Origin: Chromatocurvus sp964613795
GTDB taxonomy: Bacteria; Pseudomonadota; Gammaproteobacteria; Pseudomonadales; Halieaceae
Length of the DNA: 64,000 bases
NCBI GenBank assembly: GCA_964613795.1
Contig: CAZTJR010000017.1
Location: 1 to 64,000, forward strand
Reading direction: 5' to 3'
Position numbers and translations under genes: made by a program. How positions within the stretch are numbered: position 1 is the stretch's first letter; the number at the start of each line of letters is the position of its first letter. Positions 1 to 7,502 of the stretch are shown in pieces. The notes beneath the pieces were generated by a model. The model worked only from the letters and a program-made list of their open reading frames with translations, was not told the origin of the DNA and made no database searches.

Positions 1-69
1 AACAATAGCGTGGTGGGTATCGTAACCACGAACGACCTGGTGCGGGATATTCTCCGCATCATTGAATAG
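1..69 (+). CDS. CBS-domain protein, C-terminal fragment
   Basis: Only the last 22 codons are in the window, ending at TAG 67-69. The visible peptide contains VGIVTTNDLVRDILRIIE, the usual end of a CBS domain (strand G-I-V-T/S, then D-L-hydrophobic helix). CBS pairs bind adenine nucleotides and regulate enzymes or channels, but the rest of the protein lies outside the window, so its function cannot be named. It sits 12 nt before purT on the same strand, so the two may be co-transcribed. Confidence 0.6.
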   Translation, partial: NNSVVGIVTTNDLVRDILRIIE

Positions 70-81
70 CAGGGCGCGACA

Positions 82-1263
82 ATGACAAGCATCGGCACAC
101 CATTATCTTCCGGCGCCACCCGCATCATGCTGCTTGGCAGTGGCGAGCTGGGCAAGGAGGTCGCCATCGAACTCATGCGCCTTGGCTGTGAAGTCATTGC
201 CGTAGATCGCTACGCCAATGCGCCCGCCATGCAGGTTGCCCACCGCAGCCACGTCATCAACATGCTGGATGACGCCGCCCTGCGCGCGCTTGTGGAAAGC
301 GAGAAACCGCAGCTTATTGTCCCGGAAATCGAGGCCATCGCCACTGACGAACTGCTGCGGCTGGAAACCGAGGGCTGGCGGGTTGTACCCAGCGCCCGCG
401 CTGCGCAGCTGACCATGAACCGCGAGGGCATACGGCGACTTGCGGCGGAGGAACTGGGACTGCCAACATCGCCGTACCGCTTTGCCGCAACGCGGGAGGC
501 CTATCTGGCCGCGGTGGAGGACATCGGCACACCCTGTGTGGTCAAGCCCATCATGTCCTCGTCCGGCAAGGGCCAGAGCACCGTGCGCAGCGCAGACGAT
601 ATCGACGCGGCCTGGGAACATGCCCAGTCGGGCGGTCGCAGCGGCGCCGGCAAGGTGATTGTCGAGGGCTTTGTCGATTTCGACTACGAGATCACGCTAC
701 TGACGGTGCGCCACCGCGATGGCACCGCGTTCTGCCAGCCCATCGGTCATCGGCAGGAGCGCGGAGACTACCGCGAGTCCTGGCAGCCCCAGGCCATGAG
801 CCCACAGGCGCTATCACGCGCCGAGGACGTCGCGGCGGCGGTAACCGCAGCTCTCGGCGGCCACGGCCTCTTTGGGGTCGAGCTGTTTGTACGCGGGGAT
901 GAGGTGTATTTCAGCGAAGTCTCGCCCCGGCCGCACGACACCGGCCTGGTGACGCTTGTCTCACAGGACCTGTCGGAGTTCGCGCTGCACGCCAGGGCCA
1001 TTCTTGGCCTGCCCGTGCCAGTCATTCGTCAGCGAGGCCCCGCCGCATCCGCAGTGCTGCTCGTTGCGGGCAACTCCACCGAGATGCGTTACGCTAATCT
1101 GGCCGCCGCACTGGCGGAACCCGATACCGATCTGCGCCTGTTCGGCAAACCCGAGGTACGCGGCGAGCGTCGCATGGGTGTGGCCCTGGCGCTGGGTGAG
1201 AGCACGCAAGACGCGGTGGAGAAAGCCCTGCGGGTTGCCGGGCGAGTTGACGTGCGACTCTGA
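82..1263 (+). CDS. purT: Formate-dependent phosphoribosylglycinamide formyltransferase (PurT, GAR transformylase 2)
   Basis: ATP-grasp enzyme of de novo purine synthesis that makes formyl-GAR from GAR, formate and ATP, replacing the folate-dependent PurN step. The 393-aa length is normal for PurT. Visible parts are an N-terminal pre-ATP-grasp fold starting at MLLGSGELGKEVAIELMR (about residues 16-33), the ATP-binding strand VVKPIMSSSGKGQS (about 153-166), the substrate loop GHRQERGDYRESWQP, and the metal/ATP stretch ELFVRGDEVYFSEVSPRPHD. The ATG at 82 starts 12 nt after a CBS gene and has only a weak ribosome site. It converges with the cytochrome/RidA gene, the two stop codons lying 8 nt apart. 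Confidence 0.95.
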   Translation: MTSIGTPLSSGATRIMLLGSGELGKEVAIELMRLGCEVIAVDRYANAPAMQVAHRSHVINMLDDAALRALVESEKPQLIVPEIEAIATDELLRLETEGWRVVPSARAAQLTMNREGIRRLAAEELGLPTSPYRFAATREAYLAAVEDIGTPCVVKPIMSSSGKGQSTVRSADDIDAAWEHAQSGGRSGAGKVIVEGFVDFDYEITLLTVRHRDGTAFCQPIGHRQERGDYRESWQPQAMSPQALSRAEDVAAAVTAALGGHGLFGVELFVRGDEVYFSEVSPRPHDTGLVTLVSQDLSEFALHARAILGLPVPVIRQRGPAASAVLLVAGNSTEMRYANLAAALAEPDTDLRLFGKPEVRGERRMGVALALGESTQDAVEKALRVAGRVDVRL

Positions 1264-1275
1264 GGAAACCCTCAG
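1260..1275. terminator. Short hairpin over two convergent stop codons
   Basis: CTGAGG (1260-1265) and CCTCAG (1270-1275) form a 6-bp stem with a 4-nt loop, extendable by a T-G and a C-G pair. It spans the purT stop (1261-1263) and touches the opposing stop at 1272-1274. There is no T-run, so it may only separate the two converging transcripts. Confidence 0.3.
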
Positions 1276-1781
1276 GGCCGCGCCAGCACGACCTCGATTT
1301 CGACCAACATGCCGGGCACCGCCAGTCCGGCCACCTGCAGGGCCGAGCGCGCGGGCAGGTTGGGCTGATCGTCAGTGCCAAAGTAGCGACGATAGGCGCG
1401 CATCATGCCCTGAAAGTCCATCATCTCCTCACCTTCGGGCGCCACCAGGAAGACCTGCATCTTGATCACGTCACCAAAGGTCAGGCCCTTCGCCGCCAGC
1501 GACTCTTCCAGCCGTGCGAACACGGACAGGGTCTGTGCTTCCGTGTCACCCCAGTAGTCCGACGAATACTCTTTCGCATCGGAATTGGCCGGCCGCGGCG
1601 TGGTGCCGCTGTGATAGACCAGGGTGGTGCCCGGCAGCACTTCCACCGCCTGGGCAATGGGGAAGTCACTCCCGGGCAGCGCGTGACGGCGGACCTCCGC
1701 CGAGGCACTGGCGCCTACCGCCAGCGCCAGTGCCGCGGTGGCGGCCAGTTGACGGGGGCGCGAAGTCGGTTGTTTGTTCAT
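1272..1781 (-). CDS. RidA-family enamine/imine deaminase, exported; possible independent product
   Basis: The last 169 codons of the cytochrome frame look like a complete gene. ATG 1781 is preceded by a GAGGA ribosome site (1793-1789, 7-nt spacing). The first 28 residues form a clear Sec signal peptide (Arg-rich, then LAATAALALAVG, cleavage near ASA). The rest is a RidA trimer fold with PARSALQV, carrying the substrate carboxylate-binding Arg of the family, and LVEIEVVL near the end. RidA proteins hydrolyse reactive enamines and imines made by PLP enzymes or amine oxidases. Most are cytosolic, so a signal peptide is unusual and fits imines made in the periplasm by the neighbouring flavoprotein. 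Separate initiation is inferred. Confidence 0.55.
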   Translation of the reverse strand: MNKQPTSRPRQLAATAALALAVGASASAEVRRHALPGSDFPIAQAVEVLPGTTLVYHSGTTPRPANSDAKEYSSDYWGDTEAQTLSVFARLEESLAAKGLTFGDVIKMQVFLVAPEGEEMMDFQGMMRAYRRYFGTDDQPNLPARSALQVAGLAVPGMLVEIEVVLARP

Positions 1782-2603
1782 TGAATTATCCTCAGCTGTG
1801 GGTTGTGGGGTCGGCGCCGTCGTGCTGGTCATCTTTGCCGACAGCGCGGCAATATACGCCACCGTATCGTACACTGCCTGCTTATTCGCGAGTCCAGCGC
1901 TTGCCAGGCGCATACCCGTTCCGGCGACGTCCTGTGCATCATAGCCCCGCACGCCGCGACGGAATCCGTCGATCTGTCGCGCCAGGTACCAGGGCTCGCG
2001 GCCGACCAGCGGGGGCGCCTGCAGGGCCGCATTACCGCTGCCATCGATACCGTGACAGGCGGCGCAGGCCTGATAGAGCCTGGCACCGCGGGTCGCCTCA
2101 CCGATGGCCACCGGATCGTCACGCCCTACATCCGTTGCGGATATCACCATCAAAGGCTCGGGTGCTGGCATGGGCATAGACTCGACCAGCTCGACCGCGC
2201 GTTCGATAGTGGCCTGATCCAGCTGCGCCGCCTGTGGCCACATGGCCGCGCCGTAGCGGTCACCGGGATGCCGGCCGCGCCACCCCTCGCGAAAGGCGCG
2301 CAGCTGGTTGCGCACGTACCAGCCCGGCAGCCCGGCGAGTCGCGGTGCGTTCACTGCCCGGTTACCACCAAGACCCACACCGTGGCAGGTGGTGCAGGCA
2401 ATGAGCTCTTCCGCAACGGGGGGCAGGGCAAACGCTGCGTCCTCTGTCGCCGCCCTGCGCGGGTCCGCGTAGGCTGCTGCCACTGCCGACAGCAACGCGA
2501 CTGCCATAAGGCTGATCACGGACCGGGCACTTTGCCGCCGGGAGCACGCCGGGCGTCCGGAGCCGTCGATACCGCGGCGTGCAAAAAGACGTCCCGATGT
2601 CAT
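1272..2603 (-). CDS. Di-haem cytochrome c in frame with a secreted RidA-family domain
   Basis: One open frame of 443 residues. An N-terminal hydrophobic export signal (about 28-46) is followed by two class I cytochrome c domains with CTTCH (70-74) and CAACH (180-184), with possible Met ligands in GAAMWP and near TGMRLA. A Pro/Thr linker leads to Met275, where a second signal peptide and a RidA/YjgF domain begin; no stop codon separates them. The ATG overlaps the flavoprotein stop as ATGA (2603-2600), so translation is coupled. The cytochrome probably takes electrons from that flavoprotein, as CycN does for the amine oxidase NicA2. Either this is a true fusion, or the cytochrome stop codon was lost by mutation or sequencing error. 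Confidence 0.8.
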   Translation of the reverse strand: MTSGRLFARRGIDGSGRPACSRRQSARSVISLMAVALLSAVAAAYADPRRAATEDAAFALPPVAEELIACTTCHGVGLGGNRAVNAPRLAGLPGWYVRNQLRAFREGWRGRHPGDRYGAAMWPQAAQLDQATIERAVELVESMPMPAPEPLMVISATDVGRDDPVAIGEATRGARLYQACAACHGIDGSGNAALQAPPLVGREPWYLARQIDGFRRGVRGYDAQDVAGTGMRLASAGLANKQAVYDTVAYIAALSAKMTSTTAPTPQPTAEDNSMNKQPTSRPRQLAATAALALAVGASASAEVRRHALPGSDFPIAQAVEVLPGTTLVYHSGTTPRPANSDAKEYSSDYWGDTEAQTLSVFARLEESLAAKGLTFGDVIKMQVFLVAPEGEEMMDFQGMMRAYRRYFGTDDQPNLPARSALQVAGLAVPGMLVEIEVVLARP

Positions 2604-4210
2604 CGCGCCGCCACCGAGGCCCCACGGGCCGGTGCCGCCATCTGTGACTGCAGCTGCTGAATAGCATGATGTGCCGACGAGAATGCTCCCTCCTGCCACC
2701 CGGGGTGGTAGCTCATCTGGTCCCCCATCAGCAGATGACGACCACGCAGCGGTCGCTGCAGATAGGAAAAATGGCGGCCGCGGGCCGCATCGCTCCATTT
2801 TGCGGTGCACCCCATGTGAAAGTTCATACGCTGCCAGGGCACGCTGACAAAACTGTGGGCGTGCCGCTTCGCCTGCGGGTGGAGCTTCTCCAGCTGCAGC
2901 AGCGCACTGGCATAGCGCTCTTCCGGCGACATGCGGGCAAACAGTTCGGCATGCGCCGGGTCGAAGGTATACGCCGCCAGCATGACGCCGCTGGCGAGGT
3001 GGGCACCGTGCGGCGGGTACCAGACCTGCTCGATGGGCTGGCTGGTCCAGGAGATGCCGCCATAAATTCCCTCGTCTTCCCAGAAGCGCTGGTTCATCTG
3101 GATGCCAAGCTTGAACAGCTTGCCGCGACCGATGCTGTTCAGCGCCTCGGTGTAGCGCGCGGGAAAGTTGTGATCGAGACCCGCCAGCAGGTGCACCGGG
3201 ATGCAGTTCAGGCAATAATCCGCGCGCAGATGCTGGTGAGTACCGTCGCGCTGATAGACAACGTCCACTCCCTCATCCAACACCCGGATGCGCTGCACAA
3301 CCGCACCGGTATACATGGGGCTTGTGATCGCACGCGCAAACGCTTTCACAATGGCATCCATGCCGCCCCGCGGTTGCAGCAGCGGCGCGGCCTGGTCCTC
3401 ATGCTCGCCAAAGTGCATCTTGTAGCGCCAGAAGTCAGACTTGAGGATTTCCGAAAAATCCAGCCCCGGCTGCAGCTGACCCGGCTCGAGCATTCCCGCC
3501 GTGGGCGAAAGCTTCCCCGGCTGGCGGTAACCGCCGCGCGGGGAACCGCGGTACAGCAGGTTGCTGTCGAGATCACCGTAGCTGCGCAGAAAGCCCATAA
3601 AGCGTTCGACGTCGTCCGCATCCAGCGCCTCGTCGAGCGCGCCCTCGCGGCTAAGCTTGCCCGCAAGCTCGGCCAGGAAACCCCGGGCCTCGGTGACAAA
3701 GTGGCGTTGGCGCACGCGCTGGCCGCCGAAGGCCGCGTCATCCTGGGTCCAGGCGTTGTAGTCGACGTTGACGAAGGGCTCCAGCTCGACCCCGAGGGTC
3801 TTGCAGTAATGAAGCAGCAGGCGATGGTGCGCCGGAATACGTGCCGGCCCGGCGTTGAAATAGAGATGCGGCTGGTCGTCGAACTCACAGCGACGCGGAA
3901 ACCCCATCTCGTCGATCAGGTCGCCCGAGCGCAGGGTGAGATTACGCCCGCCGAGACGGTGGGAGGCTTCCAGAATGGTGCACTGAAAGCCGGCGCGCTC
4001 CAATTCGAGGCAGGCCATGAGACTGGACAGACCGCCACCAAGCAGAACAACGGAGCGTCCCTCGCCCGCTGGCATCGCTCGGGACAGTGGGTCCGCGTTT
4101 GCCGCACCCGGCATCAGCCCCAGCGCCAGCGCGCCCTGCAGCACTGCGGCAGAGCCCCCGGCAGCACCGAGGCGCTCCAGAAAAGCCCTGCGCGTTAAAG
4201 ACACAGACAT
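2600..4210 (-). CDS. Tat-exported FAD-dependent amine oxidase-like flavoprotein
   Basis: A 536-aa flavin amine oxidase family protein. LTRRAFLERLG (residues 5-15), followed by a hydrophobic stretch and an ANA cleavage site, is a twin-arginine signal, so the folded flavoprotein is expected in the periplasm. The FAD site shows VVLLGGGLSSLMA, then EASHRLGGRNLTLR, the family's E-A-x-x-R-x-G-G-R pattern, and C-terminal YHPGWQEGAFSS, the FAD-binding tail motif of L-amino acid and monoamine oxidases. Substrate is unknown; neighbouring phhA and hppD suggest an aromatic amino acid or amine. ATG 4210 is preferred over 4225 because it puts the Arg pair near the N-terminus. The stop overlaps the cytochrome start, suggesting a dehydrogenase that passes electrons to cytochrome c. 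Confidence 0.85.
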   Translation of the reverse strand: MSVSLTRRAFLERLGAAGGSAAVLQGALALGLMPGAANADPLSRAMPAGEGRSVVLLGGGLSSLMACLELERAGFQCTILEASHRLGGRNLTLRSGDLIDEMGFPRRCEFDDQPHLYFNAGPARIPAHHRLLLHYCKTLGVELEPFVNVDYNAWTQDDAAFGGQRVRQRHFVTEARGFLAELAGKLSREGALDEALDADDVERFMGFLRSYGDLDSNLLYRGSPRGGYRQPGKLSPTAGMLEPGQLQPGLDFSEILKSDFWRYKMHFGEHEDQAAPLLQPRGGMDAIVKAFARAITSPMYTGAVVQRIRVLDEGVDVVYQRDGTHQHLRADYCLNCIPVHLLAGLDHNFPARYTEALNSIGRGKLFKLGIQMNQRFWEDEGIYGGISWTSQPIEQVWYPPHGAHLASGVMLAAYTFDPAHAELFARMSPEERYASALLQLEKLHPQAKRHAHSFVSVPWQRMNFHMGCTAKWSDAARGRHFSYLQRPLRGRHLLMGDQMSYHPGWQEGAFSSAHHAIQQLQSQMAAPARGASVAAR

Positions 4211-4277
4211 GAGTGACCCCGCCATCCGCTTGCCATTCAGCTAACAGATGCACAAACCATGCCTCCATGCAGTGACG

Positions 4278-5714
4278 CTAGTAGAGCCGGAACGCCTCGC
4301 GATCCGCGGTGCCGCCAAACACTGAGGTCACCCGCGCACCAACGATCATGTCGTAAGGCCCCCAGGCGGGCTCGAACAACACGCGACCGTCGAGCGCGGT
4401 AACGCGGCAGTCGTCGAACTGCAGCAGCAGATTGCGGTGCTCCGCGCGCACAATGTTGCGCAGGATGCCACTGACGGTGATCCCGGACAGAAATGCCAGG
4501 GTGACGCGCTCACCCAGCCGGATATCGTGGGCCCTGAGCTCATCGACACTGTAGTCGGACAGGCAGCGGCTGAAATCCTTGAGATAACCCACGGGCCCAC
4601 CAATGCCTTCGGGGTGCCTGTCAGTACCGTGGCCGTAGAGTTCACTGCCGCGAAAGGCAATCTGCCCCGGACCCTGGGTCTGCAGATAGCTGACGTTATC
4701 CACCGCATCGCAGATCACGTCGATGAAGCGCCCGCTGACCTGCACGCCCGAGTCCAGCTCCGCCGTGCACACCGTGCCCGCCTCGATGGCCTGCCGCAGC
4801 GATGCCGCACCGCCGCGGCGGAAGGCCATGCCCGCGGCGAATTCCTCGAGCACCTGGGACAGGTGGCGGCAGCTGCGCGTGACAAAGAGCTGCGGCTGCT
4901 CGCGGGTGATATCGTAATTCCACTTGATGGCATCGACGGTGAGCGGGATCTTGCGCACGCGGCTGTCGTCCAGGCAGCGCTGACTTTCGCCGAGTGAAGA
5001 CAGCAGGCCGGCACCGAAAATCCGGTAGTCGTCCAGGGTTCCCACCAGCCCGTATTCCACGGTCCACCAGTGCAGGCGCGCCAGCAGCGCCGCTTCCGAG
5101 GGCGGCGCATCGCTTTCAGTGAGCGCGGTGAGCCTCGCCTCGGCTTCGGCCACCGCATCGGCCGGCGCGTTGCGTGAGGCCTTCAGGTCGGACAGCGTGC
5201 GTACCGCATTGTAGACCTCGAAGTCGTGCTGGCTGGCGATGGCGCGCATCCCCACTTCGCCAAACCGCTGCAGGAACTCGGCGTAGTCCACATCCACAAT
5301 AAAGGGCGCATGGCCCGCCGCCTCGTGCAGGATATCCGGTGCCGGGGTGTACTCGGTATGTTCCTCATCGCGCATCTCCAGCGCAATCACCAGCACCCGG
5401 CGCGCCTGGAATTCCATAAAAATAGCCGGCGGGATAAAGCCATCCACGACAATCGCGCTCCAGCCCAGCTGCGCCAGGCTCTCGTTCATGTCGTCGATCG
5501 AGGGGATGTGCCGCTGCGACACCCCGGTGCGCTGCAGCCCCTCGAGATACACCGGATGCGCGGTGCTTGCCAGGCTGCGTGTCAGTCTTCGCATAAGAAA
5601 GCGCCACAGCGCATGATCGCGCCGCGTATACTGGGTCGCGTGATCCTGCACCCGGGCAAAGGGCTGCAGGTGGCCCGGGAGGCTGGCAATAATCTCCTGC
5701 TGGGTAAGGCTCAT
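4278..5714 (-). CDS. Aromatic amino acid (phenylalanine-type) hydroxylase, long form
   Basis: Pterin-dependent non-haem iron monooxygenase that probably converts phenylalanine to tyrosine. The iron-binding 2-His-1-Glu triad is visible: PDILHEAAGH gives His130 and His135, and WWTVEYGL gives Glu220. The catalytic domain occupies roughly residues 50-300. The protein is 478 aa, clearly longer than the roughly 260-300 aa of typical bacterial PhhA, because of a C-terminal part of about 170 residues starting near FRRGGAASLRQAI whose role I do not recognise. It lies 32 nt after hppD and 67 nt before the flavoprotein, consistent with one operon for Phe/Tyr breakdown. Phe rather than Trp specificity is inferred from hppD next door. 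Confidence 0.88.
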   Translation of the reverse strand: MSLTQQEIIASLPGHLQPFARVQDHATQYTRRDHALWRFLMRRLTRSLASTAHPVYLEGLQRTGVSQRHIPSIDDMNESLAQLGWSAIVVDGFIPPAIFMEFQARRVLVIALEMRDEEHTEYTPAPDILHEAAGHAPFIVDVDYAEFLQRFGEVGMRAIASQHDFEVYNAVRTLSDLKASRNAPADAVAEAEARLTALTESDAPPSEAALLARLHWWTVEYGLVGTLDDYRIFGAGLLSSLGESQRCLDDSRVRKIPLTVDAIKWNYDITREQPQLFVTRSCRHLSQVLEEFAAGMAFRRGGAASLRQAIEAGTVCTAELDSGVQVSGRFIDVICDAVDNVSYLQTQGPGQIAFRGSELYGHGTDRHPEGIGGPVGYLKDFSRCLSDYSVDELRAHDIRLGERVTLAFLSGITVSGILRNIVRAEHRNLLLQFDDCRVTALDGRVLFEPAWGPYDMIVGARVTSVFGGTADREAFRLY

Positions 5715-5746
5715 CGCAGTGTCCGATCCTCTCGCATAATGCCGGC

Positions 5747-6805
5747 TCAGATCACGCCCCGACGCTCCTGCTCCAGCTCGATGGACTCGAACAGGGCCTG
5801 GAAGTTGCCTTCGCCGAAGCCGTCGTTGCCCTTGCGCTGGATGAATTCGAAGAAGATCGGGCCGATGACCGTGGTCGAGAAGATCTGCAGCAGATAGCCG
5901 CCACCCTGCTTCTCGCCGCCGTCGATCAGGATCTGTCGCTGGCGCAGCGCCTCGACGTCTTCCCCGTGCCCGGGCAGGCGTTCGTCGATAAGGTCGAAGT
6001 AGGCATCCGGTGTTTCCTGCAGCTTCAGGCCGCGCTCGGTGAGGGCATCCACCGAGGCGTAGATGTCCTCGCAGCCCAGCGCGATGTGCTGGATCCCCTC
6101 GCCGTTGTACTCGTCCAGATACTCCGCAATCTGGCTCTTGTCATCGGAGGACTCGTTGATAGGGATGCGGATCTTGCCGCAGGGACTGGTAAGCGCGCGG
6201 CTCTGCAGGCCGGTCTTCTTGCCCTCGATATTGAAAAAGCGGATCTCGCGGAAGTTGAACAGCTTTTCATAGAAGCCGGCCCACTTGTCCATGTTGCCGC
6301 GCTGCACGTTGTGGGTCAGGTGATCAATATAGGTGAGGCCGGTGGTCGCGCTGGCGCGGTCTTCGGTCTGCGGGATGGGTTCGAAGTCGACATCGTAAAT
6401 GGTGCGATCGCCGTAGCGATCCACAAGATAGAGGCGACTGCCGCCGATGCCCTCGATCGCCGGAATATTCAGCTCCATGGGGCCTACAGGCTCGCGGATA
6501 ACGGTGGCGCCCAGTTCTTCCGCACGCTTTAGCGCCGCGCGGGCATCTTTCACCCGGAAGGCCATAGCACAGGCGCAGGGACCGTGTTCACGCGCGAAGG
6601 CCTGGGCAAAGCTGTCCGGCTCGGCATTGACGATGAAATTGATGTCGCCCTGCCGATGCAGCGTCACGTTCTTGGTGCGGTGGTGCGCTACGGCGGGGAA
6701 GCCCATGCGCGTAAACAGGTCGCGCAGCAGCTCGGGATCCGGTGCGGCGTACTCGACAAATTCAAAGCCGTCGGTTCCCATCGGGTTATCCATCTGATCC
6801 ACCAT
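5747..6805 (-). CDS. hppD: 4-hydroxyphenylpyruvate dioxygenase
   Basis: Converts 4-hydroxyphenylpyruvate to homogentisate in tyrosine catabolism. The 352-aa protein has two vicinal oxygen chelate domains, and the Fe(II) ligands of the family are present: His162 in YIDHLTHNV, His240 in GIQHIALG, and Glu320 in GPIFFEFIQRKG. The C-terminal GNFQALFESIE segment is also typical. ATG 6805 has GGAGA 7 nt upstream. Downstream come phhA and the flavoprotein on the same strand; upstream, 149 nt away, is an Lrp-type regulator. Homogentisate dioxygenase and later enzymes are not in the window, so the product must be handled elsewhere or polymerise to pyomelanin. Confidence 0.95.
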   Translation of the reverse strand: MVDQMDNPMGTDGFEFVEYAAPDPELLRDLFTRMGFPAVAHHRTKNVTLHRQGDINFIVNAEPDSFAQAFAREHGPCACAMAFRVKDARAALKRAEELGATVIREPVGPMELNIPAIEGIGGSRLYLVDRYGDRTIYDVDFEPIPQTEDRASATTGLTYIDHLTHNVQRGNMDKWAGFYEKLFNFREIRFFNIEGKKTGLQSRALTSPCGKIRIPINESSDDKSQIAEYLDEYNGEGIQHIALGCEDIYASVDALTERGLKLQETPDAYFDLIDERLPGHGEDVEALRQRQILIDGGEKQGGGYLLQIFSTTVIGPIFFEFIQRKGNDGFGEGNFQALFESIELEQERRGVI

Positions 6806-6954
6806 TGCCTGTCTCCTTACCCTATAAAAACACTATGGTATTCCCGATGCGGCGGGGAATGCTGCCAGAATCGGGCCCGCGGCACCGGTTTTTGAAACGC
6901 TGTTCCACGCCGAGGCATAATTATGACAGGGTATTCCGAAAAACCGCGCTTCCG

Positions 6955-7413
6955 TCAGAGTTCGATCCGCGTCGTCCGCTTCACCGTGCGCAGGGTGAAG
7001 CTTGAGGCGGCGGCATCCACCAGCGGGCTGTTGAGCAGCTTCTGGGTAAGAAAACGCTCGTAATCCTCGACATCCCGCACCATGACGAGCAGCGTGTAGT
7101 CGTGGTTGCCAGACACCGCGTAGCAGGCCATCACCTCGGGTGCCTGGCTGACCATGTCCTCAAAGTCCACCCGGGACGTATCGTTGTGGTGGGCCAGTTT
7201 GACGTTGCAGATCACGCTGACGCGGATGCCGAGCCTGGCGGGCGACAGCAGCACCACCCGACCTTCAATGACACCGCCCGCCTCCAGCGCCTGAATGCGG
7301 CGCCATACCGAGGAACTGGAGCTGCCCACGCGCTCGGCAATGGCCTGGTGCGTGAGCTGGCTGTCGTCCTGCAGCAGGTTGAGAATGGCGCGGTCGGTGC
7401 GGTCGAGCTTCAT
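6955..7413 (-). CDS. Lrp/AsnC-family transcriptional regulator
   Basis: A 152-aa regulator with an N-terminal winged helix-turn-helix (about residues 4-50, with LTHQAIAERVGSSSSSVWRR) and a C-terminal RAM ligand-binding domain (about 65-145, with CYAVSGNHDYTLLVMV). Proteins of this family sense amino acids. It lies directly upstream of hppD-phhA on the same strand, so it probably controls aromatic amino acid catabolism; that is inference from position. ATG 7413 is chosen over the in-frame start at 7521 because AGGAAG lies at the right distance and MKLDRTDRAIL is the standard family N-terminus. Confidence 0.9.
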   Translation of the reverse strand: MKLDRTDRAILNLLQDDSQLTHQAIAERVGSSSSSVWRRIQALEAGGVIEGRVVLLSPARLGIRVSVICNVKLAHHNDTSRVDFEDMVSQAPEVMACYAVSGNHDYTLLVMVRDVEDYERFLTQKLLNSPLVDAAASSFTLRTVKRTTRIEL

Positions 7414-7427
7414 TGGGCTTCCTTTCA

Positions 7428-7454
7428 GGGTCAGGTCCGCTCCGGACCAGACCC
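7428..7454. repeat. Inverted repeat containing GGGTCAGGTCCG
   Basis: GGGTCAGGTCCG (7428-7439), a 3-nt loop CTC, and CGGACCAGACCC (7443-7454) form a 12-bp arm palindrome with one central-base mismatch. It lies between the divergent regulator and M20 peptidase genes. The identical 12-mer recurs at 56414-56425 in another intergenic gap, which favours a dispersed repeat over a gene-specific operator. Confidence 0.4.
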
Positions 7455-7502
7455 CACAGACATGGGCTATACTGCCGCCATCACAAGTCACGGGAGACGC
7501 CC

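Noticed and set aside
2666..4198. 510-codon frame antisense to the flavoprotein
   Set aside because: No domain or signal pattern, and the sense strand has a Tat signal and FAD motifs with an operon fit.
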